Shown here: positions 25,685 to 33,153 of the stretch, piece after piece
How the letters are laid out: each line of letters starts with the position of its first letter
How positions within the stretch are numbered: position 1 is the first letter of the stretch
DNA from: Acidobacteriota bacterium
Lineage (GTDB): Bacteria; Acidobacteriota; Thermoanaerobaculia; Thermoanaerobaculales; Sulfomarinibacteraceae
Direction: 5' to 3'
Assembly (NCBI GenBank): GCA_024641545.1
Contig: JAHECW010000013.1
Span: 1-53,958 of the forward strand
DNA length: 53,958 nt
Program-made: the position numbers and the translations under genes
The notes under the pieces: model-generated
Database searches by the model: none
Told to the model about the DNA's origin: nothing
Seen by the model: the letters and a program-made list of their open reading frames with translations, nothing else

Positions 25685-27157
25685 ATGCGAGGGCGATACA
25701 ATGAACCCCCCAGCGGTTTCCGCGCCGGGTGGGATTCGGCCGCCCGGGGTCGTCCGGCCGTGGCTGCGGGCGGTCGTCTCGGCAGCAGTGACAGGAGGGA
25801 TCGGATTCGAACAATCTTCGCTTCCGCCTTGATCGGGTGCGGGCTGTTGTCGGCCTGCGGTCCGGGTCCCGATCGCGTGGAGCCCGGCCGAGACATCATT
25901 CTGATCGTCATCGACACCTTGCGGGCCGACCACGTCGGGGTCTATGGTTCCGCCCCGCATCCGGCCACCCCCGAGATCGACCGCCTGGCTCGACGGGGCG
26001 GGTGGTTCACCGAGACCTGGTCCAGCGCACCGTGGACGCCGCCGAGCATCATGTCGCTGATGACGTCGTTGGAGCCTTCGGTCCACGGCCTCGACCTCGA
26101 GGGCGACCGGTTGGCCGAGATGGTGCCCGCCTTCCCGACCGCGGGATCGACCATGGCCGAGGTCCTTCGAAGCAATGGATACCGGACCCTGGCGGTCACG
26201 GCGGGCGGGGGAGCAGGTGAGGTTTTCGGCTTTGGCCGGGGATTCGACCGTTTTTTCCAACCTCCGGATCGCCCTTCCACCGATGTCGAGGCGGGCGTCG
26301 ATCTCGCCCTCGAGTGGCTGGAAGAAGACCGCACGAATCCGACCTTTCTGTTTTTCCACACCTATGAGGTTCACCAGCCCAACACGCACGAGGTCTTCGA
26401 CGCTGGGGCCGACCCGGTGTCAAAGGCGGTTGCCGCCTACGCGAGCGATCTCTCGGTCGCCGATCACCACCTCGGGCGGCTCTTCGCCGCGCTCGAAATC
26501 TCTGGGCGGCTGGATCGATCGGTGGTCGTGGTGACATCGGACCACGGCGAGAACCTCTACGATCGGATACTGGCCGGACGACCGGTGGATCACGGCCACC
26601 ACCTCCACGCCGAGCTTCTCAGGGTCCCCCTGGTCGTGGTCGCTCCAGGACTTATCCCGGCCGGCGGCGCCATCGCGGAACCCGCCCGCCTTCTCGACGT
26701 CCTCCCGACGGTGTGCTCGCTCGTCGGCATCAGCATGGACGAGACACCCCACCAGGGCCGCGACCTGCGACCCGTGCTGCAGGGTTGGGGCTCGGCGGAG
26801 CCGGCGCCGGAGATCTTCTCGTGGGCGCCTTTGCAGGGCCCGTCGTGGAGCGCGCTCCGCACCGGTGACTGGACCGCCATCGAATCGCCGGCGGTTTCAT
26901 CGGATCAGTGGTGGGGCGATGTCGTGGTCCCGCCTTTCGCCCTCTACGACCGGACGGTCGACCCGATCGAGGCCATCGACGTGTCCCGGGAACACCGCGA
27001 GATCGCCGTAGCGATGGCGTCGCGGTTGGCCGAGCGGAAACGGTCCAACGCGGCTCTGCGATCGGAGCTCGGAGCAGGAGACGCGATCGCCGCCGACGCG
27101 GCGGACGCGCTCCGCGCACTGGGCTATCTCGACCGCGATCCGGCGCCCGTGAAATGA
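25685..27157 (+). CDS. Putative lipoprotein of the sulfatase/alkaline phosphatase superfamily
   Basis: The product has a lipoprotein signal ('TIFASALIGCGLLSAC', lipobox LSAC) followed by a sulfatase-like domain. Seen motifs are 'DIILIVIDTLRADHVGVYG' (metal-binding Asp), 'WSSAPWTPPSIMSLMTSLEPSVHG' (nucleophile region), 'VVVVTSDHGENLYD' (metal ligands) and 'VDHGHHLHAELLRVPLVV'. The nucleophile position is Thr within 'PWTPPS', not the Cys/Ser that is converted to formylglycine in true sulfatases, so a phosphatase/phosphodiesterase or transferase activity is as likely. The start is uncertain: ATG 25685 gives a ~45-residue n-region; GTG 25760 is shorter; ATT 25805 directly after AGGAGG would give a perfect signal peptide. 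Confidence 0.8.
   Translation: MRGRYNEPPSGFRAGWDSAARGRPAVAAGGRLGSSDRRDRIRTIFASALIGCGLLSACGPGPDRVEPGRDIILIVIDTLRADHVGVYGSAPHPATPEIDRLARRGGWFTETWSSAPWTPPSIMSLMTSLEPSVHGLDLEGDRLAEMVPAFPTAGSTMAEVLRSNGYRTLAVTAGGGAGEVFGFGRGFDRFFQPPDRPSTDVEAGVDLALEWLEEDRTNPTFLFFHTYEVHQPNTHEVFDAGADPVSKAVAAYASDLSVADHHLGRLFAALEISGRLDRSVVVVTSDHGENLYDRILAGRPVDHGHHLHAELLRVPLVVVAPGLIPAGGAIAEPARLLDVLPTVCSLVGISMDETPHQGRDLRPVLQGWGSAEPAPEIFSWAPLQGPSWSALRTGDWTAIESPAVSSDQWWGDVVVPPFALYDRTVDPIEAIDVSREHREIAVAMASRLAERKRSNAALRSELGAGDAIAADAADALRALGYLDRDPAPVK
25793..25807 (+). promoter_or_regulatory. AGGAGG ribosome site six bases before an ATT codon
   Basis: AGGAGG (25793-25798) stands six bases before an in-frame ATT (25805). Starting there, the lipoprotein signal would read (M)RT followed by the hydrophobic stretch and the lipobox cysteine. 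No ATG, GTG or TTG stands at that spacing. ATT is a rare start codon (known for infC), so this is a hypothesis that competes with upstream GTG/ATG starts. Confidence 0.4.
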
Positions 27158-27214
27158 CCGACGGACGCTGGTCACCGGGTGCGGTGCGTCCCGCCGGAGC
27201 TGAAGTCCGTGGGG

Positions 27215-28627
27215 TCAGACCAGTGGCGGTTGCGGTCGGAGTCGTTCGACGAGGGCCTTTTCGACGGGCAGATTGAAGCGGCCCGAACGGCAGCGCCAGC
27301 GCGCCAGCGCCTGGATCGGCGATGCCCACCAGCGGGGTCTGCCCCACCCGAGCTGCGAGAAAAAGGCGGCCATTCGAATGCGCCGGATCGTCGTTTCGTC
27401 CACCCACGGACTCGAGGTGGTGACATAGTCGAACCGCGACCACTCTTCGAGGGTCCGGGGCAGCTGATGGCCATCGGCGACGATCTGATCGGAGATCTCG
27501 GAACCCGGGTAGGGTTTGTAGAAGAAAAACGGGGTGGTGTTTTTCCAGGACATTGACTTGAGGCGTAGAGCCAGCCGCAGCGACGCCTCCACGTCCGCAG
27601 CGTCCTCGCCCGGGATGCCGAAGATGAAAGGACAGGTGGCTGCGATTTTGTGGTCGCGGCAGCGCTCGGCAACGGTTTCGATCTCATCGAGGGCGATGTC
27701 CTTGCCGAGGACCTCAAGCATCGATGGCGAGCCCGACTCCACACCGATAAGCAGTTTCCGCAGGCCCGAGCGCGCCAGCAGGCGGAAGTCATCGTCGGTC
27801 AGCCTCGCGCCCTGGTCGGCCCGCATAGTGGCGGCCCAGGTGAAGGGCGCACCCCGGTCGATAAGCTTGGTCGCGAGCTCGACGGTCCATCGCCGGCTCG
27901 AGAAAAAAGTCTCGTCCTGGAAGTTGACGTCGTCGACCCCGTGGCGGCCGGCAAGCTCGGAGAGCTCCGCCACCACCCGGTCGAGCGGGATCGCCGAGCG
28001 TTGACGGTTGAAGACCGCCGGATCGGCGCAGAAACGGCACCGGTAGTGGCAGCCGATCGAGGTCACATAGTCGAGCTGGCGTCTTTTCTTCAGGGTGAAG
28101 TAGCGCTCCACCGGGAGCAGTGAGTAGTCGGCGGCCGGCAGCCTTTCGTAGGGTTCGAGAGGCCTCGTCGCCGTCATTCTCGGTTCGCCGTTCTCTCTGA
28201 AGGCGATGCCGGCGACACCGAAGAGATCGCCGCCTTTTGCGAAACACCCGATCAGGTCCTGCATGGATCGCTCGCCCTGGCCGCGCACCACCACATCCAC
28301 GCAGTCGGCCTCGGCGAGGACCTCGAGGGGAAACAGGGAAGGGTGCCAGCCGCCCCAGACTACGGGGAGGTCGGGGCGATGTGCCTTGACCCTGCGACTG
28401 ATCATCAACGCTTCGTCGATGGGCGCGCCGGTGAGCACGCTGACACCGAAGCAGATCGCTTCGTCGAGGTGGGGTTCGATGGCCGCCATGGGGTCGGCCT
28501 CGAGCCGGCCGTCGATGATCATCGGCCGCACGCGCTCTCGATCCGCTGCGGACGCCACCGCCAGCGGGCCGAGCGGCATGGTGAAGAAGGCGCATCGCGG
28601 TTGATAGAGCAGCAGTTTGGGGGGCAC
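27215..28627 (-). CDS. B12-binding-domain radical SAM protein
   Basis: This 470-residue enzyme has an N-terminal cobalamin-binding domain (~1-150; 'VVWGGWHPSLFPLEVLAEAD', 'VVVRGQGERSMQDLIGC') and a radical SAM core. Its cluster motif is 'CHYRCRFC' (C-x3-C-x2-C), followed by 'DDVNFQDETFFSS' and 'LLIGVESGSPSMLEVLGKD'. The architecture is that of BchE/HpnP/Elp3-like class B methyltransferases and related enzymes, typically acting on unreactive carbon or phosphinate. The frame is open to a GTG at 28678, but that codon abuts a terminator and has no ribosome site. GTG 28627 has GGAG five bases upstream and starts 'PPKLLLYQPRC', so it is preferred. It appears monocistronic; substrate unknown. Confidence 0.9.
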   Translation of the reverse strand: MPPKLLLYQPRCAFFTMPLGPLAVASAADRERVRPMIIDGRLEADPMAAIEPHLDEAICFGVSVLTGAPIDEALMISRRVKAHRPDLPVVWGGWHPSLFPLEVLAEADCVDVVVRGQGERSMQDLIGCFAKGGDLFGVAGIAFRENGEPRMTATRPLEPYERLPAADYSLLPVERYFTLKKRRQLDYVTSIGCHYRCRFCADPAVFNRQRSAIPLDRVVAELSELAGRHGVDDVNFQDETFFSSRRWTVELATKLIDRGAPFTWAATMRADQGARLTDDDFRLLARSGLRKLLIGVESGSPSMLEVLGKDIALDEIETVAERCRDHKIAATCPFIFGIPGEDAADVEASLRLALRLKSMSWKNTTPFFFYKPYPGSEISDQIVADGHQLPRTLEEWSRFDYVTTSSPWVDETTIRRIRMAAFFSQLGWGRPRWWASPIQALARWRCRSGRFNLPVEKALVERLRPQPPLV

Positions 28628-28678
28628 GGTATCTCCAGACTCGGTCTCATGTTCTCGCAACGGAGAGGCCGCGTCCAC

Positions 28679-28706
28679 AAAAAACCCGCCGGCGGCAGCC
28701 GGCGGG
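28679..28706 (-). terminator. Intrinsic terminator of the M3 peptidase gene
   Basis: A perfect 9-bp GC stem (CCCGCCGGC 28685-28693, GCCGGCGGG 28698-28706) with loop GGCA is followed on the minus strand by six T (28679-28684). It ends 24 bases after the peptidase stop and separates it from the radical SAM gene. Confidence 0.9.
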
Positions 28707-28729
28707 TGGTGATGCGGATCCGGTGCGGG

Positions 28730-30607
28730 CTATTCGGCCAGCAGCAGGCGCTCCATTTCATCGAGAATCTCGTTCCAACGCACCATCACGGTCCCGATGA
28801 CCTCGGGATCGGTGAGATCGACGCCGGCCCGCTTGATGGCGTCCATGGGGTAGACGCTGCCGCCGAGCTTGAGGCACGCCAGGTAGTCGTCGACCGCGGT
28901 GGTGTCGCCGTTGCGGAAGCGGCCTGCGATGGCCTCGCCCGCCGCGAAGGAGGACGCGTACTTCCAGACATAGAAAGTGCGGTAGAAGTGGGGGATCCGC
29001 GCCCAACCGGATTTGTAGGCCTCGTCGAGGGTCACCGCCGGGCCGTAGTAGGTGGTCCAGAGAGTGCCCCAGATCTCGCCCAGCGATGCCTTGGTGATGG
29101 GCTCGCCGCGCTCGGCCATGGCGTGGGCTGCGGTCTCGAACTCGTGGAAGAAGAGCTGGCGGAGAAAGGTGCCCGTGATGCTGTTGAGCCGGTGGTTGAG
29201 CAGTTCCAGCCTTGCTTCGGGAGTGTCCGCGCGGTCGAGCATCCACTCGAAGAAGAGCGATTCCGACGCCACCGAACCGATCTCGGCGACGAAGAGCGAG
29301 TAGTTCGAGAGGTGGTAGGGCTGCTCGGCATTGGCGAGATAGCTGTGGATGGAGTGACCCATCTCGTGGACCAGGGTGAAGACGTCTTCGAGCTTGCCGC
29401 CCCAGTTGAGGAAGAGGTAGGGGTGGGAGTTGTAGCTTCCCCAGGAGTAGGCGCCGCCCCGTTTGCCGGTGCTGGCGTAGACGTCGATCCAGCGCTCGCT
29501 GCGGCCGCGTTCGGCGACCGCGGCGTACTCCTCGCCGAAGGTCTCGGTCCAGAACGCCATCGCCATCGCCCAGCCCTCGTCAAAGGTGTAGCTTGCCTTG
29601 CCTTCGGGGACGATGGGCACGTACATGTCGTAGATGTGATAGTCCTCGAGACCGAGCACCTTCTGTCGCAGCGCGACATAGCGGTGGATGGCGTCGAGAT
29701 TCGCGTGGACCGCCGCGACCATGGCGTCGGGCACGATTCGCGGGACGTTGTCGGCGTCGAGGGCGGCCTCGAGCGACGAGGTGTAGTTCCGGGTCCGCGC
29801 GTTCCAGATGTCCTTCTGGATCGACGCTCCGAGGGTGCTCGCGAGGGTGTTGCCGTAGCCGTCGAAGGTGCTGAAGATCGCGAGCGCGGCATCACGCCGA
29901 AGCTTGCGATCGGGGTTCGAGAGGAAGGTGTAGAAAAGCGAGGGTGTCGCGGTCACCTCGCCGCCGTCGGGGCCGCTGATCTGAGGCCAGACGATGTCGG
30001 CATCGGTGAGGCTCGAGTAGGTCTGACTCGGTGATCCCTGGAGCTGAGATGACGCCGCAAGGACCTGCTCCACCTCGGACGAACGGATGTGAGCGGCAGT
30101 GCGCACGATGTCGTCGATGACATGGCGGTAGGTGGCGAGACGCTCGTTCTTCACAAACGACTCGATGGACTTGGCCGGGATCTGAGCGATCTCCGGGGCG
30201 AGAAACGAGGACGCCTCGCCGACCTTGCCGATCAGGGTGCGGGACTTCGCCTGCGTCGCGTTGGCCGCCTGGTCGCGGGTGTCGGTGTGCTGGCGTTGAT
30301 TGGCCCACACAAACGCATCCTCGGTGGCCTTCTGGATCTCGTTGAAGAGATCGAAGGCGTCGGCGAGGACGTCGGGGCTCTCGCCGAGCCGACCCCGGTA
30401 CGCCGTCAGCTTCGGCAGCATCTCCTCGACCTTTGCGACGGTGGCGTCAAAGGCCGCCTCGTCGGGCAGGATGTCGGTGATGTTCCAGCGGTAGGCAGTG
30501 GGGATGTCGTTTCGATTCTCCCACTGCAGCTGTTCGGTTTCCTCGGCCGCCACGGCGCCGGTCACCAGCGCCATCGCCGCGAGCACGCTCAAAAACCTCT
30601 TTTTCAC
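28730..30607 (-). CDS. pepF: Secreted M3-family oligoendopeptidase F-like metallopeptidase
   Basis: This 625-residue zinc peptidase cleaves oligopeptides. It opens with a signal peptide ('KRFLSVLAAMALVTGAVAA'), so it acts outside the cytoplasm, unlike most PepF proteins. The helical N-terminal lobe (~30-200) is followed by the peptidase domain with the zinc site 'LVHEMGHSIHSY' (His414, Glu415, His418) and the downstream Glu-containing helix 'SLFVAEIGSVASESLFFEWML'. The late 'GYARIP'-type active-site segment is represented by 'SGWARIPHFYRTFYVWKYASSF'. GTG 30607 has AGGAG upstream and begins the signal peptide; a much longer open frame continuing to 31567 is a shadow of the cyclase gene. Likely role: peptide scavenging in the periplasm. 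Confidence 0.92.
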   Translation of the reverse strand: MKKRFLSVLAAMALVTGAVAAEETEQLQWENRNDIPTAYRWNITDILPDEAAFDATVAKVEEMLPKLTAYRGRLGESPDVLADAFDLFNEIQKATEDAFVWANQRQHTDTRDQAANATQAKSRTLIGKVGEASSFLAPEIAQIPAKSIESFVKNERLATYRHVIDDIVRTAAHIRSSEVEQVLAASSQLQGSPSQTYSSLTDADIVWPQISGPDGGEVTATPSLFYTFLSNPDRKLRRDAALAIFSTFDGYGNTLASTLGASIQKDIWNARTRNYTSSLEAALDADNVPRIVPDAMVAAVHANLDAIHRYVALRQKVLGLEDYHIYDMYVPIVPEGKASYTFDEGWAMAMAFWTETFGEEYAAVAERGRSERWIDVYASTGKRGGAYSWGSYNSHPYLFLNWGGKLEDVFTLVHEMGHSIHSYLANAEQPYHLSNYSLFVAEIGSVASESLFFEWMLDRADTPEARLELLNHRLNSITGTFLRQLFFHEFETAAHAMAERGEPITKASLGEIWGTLWTTYYGPAVTLDEAYKSGWARIPHFYRTFYVWKYASSFAAGEAIAGRFRNGDTTAVDDYLACLKLGGSVYPMDAIKRAGVDLTDPEVIGTVMVRWNEILDEMERLLLAE

Positions 30608-30702
30608 TGTGATCTCCTCTCGATTTGAAGGACCGCGGAGGGTGCGGCCCCGGGTTGGAATGGTACTCCACCCGGCACCACGGGTGAAGGACCCGCGGCG
30701 GC

Positions 30703-31896
30703 CTATTTGCCCCTCGCGAGCCGATCCCCGGCGGCAACGACTCGATTCCTGCCCGAGCGCTTCGCCCGGTAGAGCGCATTGTCCGCCGCCGTGAGAACCG
30801 ACGCGGGGGAACGGCGGCGGGAGCTGGAGCTCGCGGTTCCGATACTGACGGTCACGGTGACACGCTTGGCGGGGCCCGCCTTTTTCTTCGGTTTGTCGGG
30901 CCTGGTTTTCGGCCGGTCCGGCCCGCGCAGGGCAAACTTGCGGTCGGCGAGGGACACCCGCAGCAGGTCGAGGTCCTCGCGAACCTCGGCCACGTCCTTG
31001 CCGGGGAAAACGATGGTGAACTCCTCGCCGCCATAGCGGTAGGCGCGACCGCCGTCGGTTCCTGCAAGGTGGTCGGCGACCATCCGCAGCACCTGATCGC
31101 CGGCGTCGTGGCCGTGGCGGTCGTTGAATTTTTTGAAGTGGTCGATATCGACCATGGCGATTGTGAAGGCGCCGCCGAGGCCTCTCATGGCCTCGTTGAG
31201 CGCGCGCCGGCCGGGAAGCCCGGTGAGCTCGTCGTGAAAGGCGAGCCGGTAGGAGTCCTCGAAGAGCCCGACGAGAAGCGTGAGTTGCGCGGCGGCGAAG
31301 AGGAGGGTCGCGGGGTCGGGACCACGGTGGCTGAGTAGGGCGGCGAGACAGGCGATGACGACCCATATCAGGCTGCCTTCGAATGAGGATCGTCGGACAA
31401 GAAACGTCGCAACGGTGACGACCGCGCAGCCGGCCAGTGCCGCCAAGGGCAGATGCGGGGTGGCGAGCCAGTCGATCGAGGCATGGTCGATCGTCCGGAT
31501 ACCCCAGCCGGTGAACAATGACTGCGATCCCAGTACGGCAAGCCAGATGACCCAAGGCGGTCGCCACAGCGGGCGGTCCCGGGTCAGGGCGAGGAGACAG
31601 AGATCGACGGAGATGAAGACGGCGAGGATGGCGCCGGCGTCGCCGTTTCCCGGGGCGGCGAGCTCGGTTCTGACCATGAAGTTCGCGCCGGCCACGACCG
31701 CGGCGGCGATCGCCAGACGGTCCCGCCGGTATCGCCAGGCGAGGATCACCAGGAGCATCGCAACGGCCTCGGCGAGGGTGTCAATGATGTCTTGGTACCG
31801 TCCCATGGGGCCGAAGGTCCCCGCCACCCAGGCGGTTGCCACCAACAACCCGCCGGTGACGACCGTGATCCGCGATGCTCTCTGCATGACCACCAT
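30703..31896 (-). CDS. Membrane diguanylate cyclase (GGDEF)
   Basis: This 397-residue protein has about six or seven membrane helices in residues 1-215, unlike a classical periplasmic sensor, then a GGDEF domain. The core motifs are 'DELTGLPGRRALNEAM', 'FTIAMVDIDHFKKFNDRHGHDAGDQVL' (too long to be complete here) and the signature 'YRYGGEEFTIVF', so activity to make cyclic di-GMP is expected. A basic Pro/Lys-rich insert ('RPKTRPDKPKKKAGPAKR') sits in the loop before 'VTVTVSIGTASS'. No clear inhibitory RxxD site was found. Start ATG 31896 or 31887; neither has a strong ribosome site. It is divergent from the acyltransferase gene and no c-di-GMP effector is adjacent. Confidence 0.93.
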   Translation of the reverse strand: MVVMQRASRITVVTGGLLVATAWVAGTFGPMGRYQDIIDTLAEAVAMLLVILAWRYRRDRLAIAAAVVAGANFMVRTELAAPGNGDAGAILAVFISVDLCLLALTRDRPLWRPPWVIWLAVLGSQSLFTGWGIRTIDHASIDWLATPHLPLAALAGCAVVTVATFLVRRSSFEGSLIWVVIACLAALLSHRGPDPATLLFAAAQLTLLVGLFEDSYRLAFHDELTGLPGRRALNEAMRGLGGAFTIAMVDIDHFKKFNDRHGHDAGDQVLRMVADHLAGTDGGRAYRYGGEEFTIVFPGKDVAEVREDLDLLRVSLADRKFALRGPDRPKTRPDKPKKKAGPAKRVTVTVSIGTASSSSRRRSPASVLTAADNALYRAKRSGRNRVVAAGDRLARGK

Positions 31897-31917
31897 TGTA
31901 GTGCCCGTGAGTGCCCC

Positions 31918-31987
31918 CCTTGATCATTGTTCGGCAGGATGTACCGAGTGGCGGCCGGGTCGGGCGGATGCCGAACAATGATCAAGG
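31918..31987. repeat. 19-bp perfect inverted repeat in the intergenic region
   Basis: Arms 31918-31936 and 31969-31987 are perfect complements (CCTTGATCATTGTTCGGCA and its reverse complement) around a 32-nt GC-rich spacer. They lie within the 306-bp gap between the cyclase and acyltransferase genes. The core CGAACAATG recurs in the neighbouring element at 32100-32108. It could be a large cruciform, an operator, or part of a REP-like element; no T run supports a terminator. Confidence 0.7.
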
Positions 31988-32072
31988 ACGGCGCGTCCGC
32001 TCGAGACCGGTCCTTCATTCTCTCGAAGCCGTCTCTAGGGCTCCGGGTTAGCAAGAGAAATCGTGCGCCGGA

Positions 32073-32123
32073 GGTGCCTGGCTCCGACATCGTTCGTCGC
32101 GAACAATGTCGCGTGCCTGGCAT
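32073..32123. repeat. REP-like element: GTGCCTGGCT - hairpin - GTGCCTGGCAT
   Basis: GGTGCCTGGCT (32073-32083) and GTGCCTGGCAT (32113-32123) are direct repeats that flank an 11-bp hairpin (32086-32096 with 32100-32110, one mismatch, loop TCG). The element at 46521-46561 has the same plan with a different stem. REP sequences mobilised by TnpA-REP (RAYT) transposases show such paired motifs; no RAYT gene is present in the window. Confidence 0.6.
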
Positions 32124-32202
32124 CGTCACGGGAAGCGCGACGAAAGGACCCCGTCGGTGACGTCCAAACCGAGTCAATGCTACGATCCGGGACGGTTGAA
32201 CC

Positions 32203-32958
32203 ATGACGGCAGACGCAGCTTCATCGACGCGAAAGGAGGGGCCGCCCGAAACGGTCTCCAAGCGACGCATGACGCCCGTGCGCCGCCTCGCCTACAGCCT
32301 CACCGCACCCATCCTCGTCGGGCTCATCCGGTTCATGTGGTGGACCTACCGTTTCGAGATCCGCGGCGATGGCGGACTCGGCGACCTCGCCGCACAGGGC
32401 AAGCCCATGGTGCTCGCCTTCTGGCACGGTGATCTCTTCATGATGCCCTGGTATCTGTCCCGGCTCACCGACCGGGGAGTCGGCGTGACCTATCTCGTGA
32501 GCCCGTCGATGGACGGCGAGTACGCGGTCAAGCTCCTCAATGTCATCGGCGGCCGGACGGTGCGCGGCTCGGCAACCCGCAGCGGCACCAAGGCCATCCG
32601 GGGGCTCTATCGGGTCATCGTCAAGCACCGGGGCTCGCCGGTGGTGACCGCCGACGGACCCAGGGGCCCGTATCACCGGTGTAAAAAGGGCGCGGTCGTC
32701 CTCGCTCAGCTCACCGATGCGAAGGTCGTTCCCCTCGCCGCCGCACCGAAGCGCGCCGTTCGTCTCAAGACCTGGGACCGTCTCTCGGTTCCGTTGCCCT
32801 TCACCCGCGTCGCCGTCGAAGTCGGTGAGCCCGTCGAGATCTCCAAGGACCTCACCGAGAGTGAGGTGGAGATCCGCCGGCAGGAGCTCGAAGCCGGGAT
32901 CAACAATCTCGGTGAGCAGGCCGCGCGACGGGTGCGATCGGCCCGTAGTCCTGATTGA
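32203..32958 (+). CDS. Lysophospholipid acyltransferase family protein (DUF374, lipid A acyltransferase-like)
   Basis: This 251-residue inner-membrane-associated protein has an N-terminal hydrophobic helix ('LAYSLTAPILVGLIRFMWWTY'), then the acyltransferase motif 'VLAFWHGDLFMMPWYLS' with the H-x-D-like catalytic pair. The DUF374 hallmark is 'VVTADGPRGPYHRCKKGAVVLAQ', and 'VPLAAAPKRAVRLKTWDRLSVPLPFTRVAVEVGEP' (shortened to its sense) forms the C-terminal substrate wall. DUF374 proteins add acyl chains to Kdo2-lipid A or related glycolipids in the inner membrane. The ATG at 32203 is the only good start in the region. It stands alone; no lipid A or Kdo gene is adjacent. Confidence 0.88.
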   Translation: MTADAASSTRKEGPPETVSKRRMTPVRRLAYSLTAPILVGLIRFMWWTYRFEIRGDGGLGDLAAQGKPMVLAFWHGDLFMMPWYLSRLTDRGVGVTYLVSPSMDGEYAVKLLNVIGGRTVRGSATRSGTKAIRGLYRVIVKHRGSPVVTADGPRGPYHRCKKGAVVLAQLTDAKVVPLAAAPKRAVRLKTWDRLSVPLPFTRVAVEVGEPVEISKDLTESEVEIRRQELEAGINNLGEQAARRVRSARSPD

Positions 32959-33153
32959 GTCCCGTCAACCCTGCGGATCGGGAAATCATCGCGTGACGGT
33001 GCGGGTTATGATGGTCGCCAAGAGTACATTGATGTTATTGATGATCGATCCATCCGGCGAACGCTCCACCGTGACGGGAACGACGAATCGAGTCGGGACT
33101 CACCATCCGCCATCCGTGAGAATCGATACCGCTCGTGACCGTAAGGTTGGTCC

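Noticed and set aside
30608-31567. Upstream extension of the M3 peptidase frame
   Set aside because: Arg/Pro-rich shadow of the GGDEF gene. The signal peptide and AGGAG-GTG at 30607 fix the real start.
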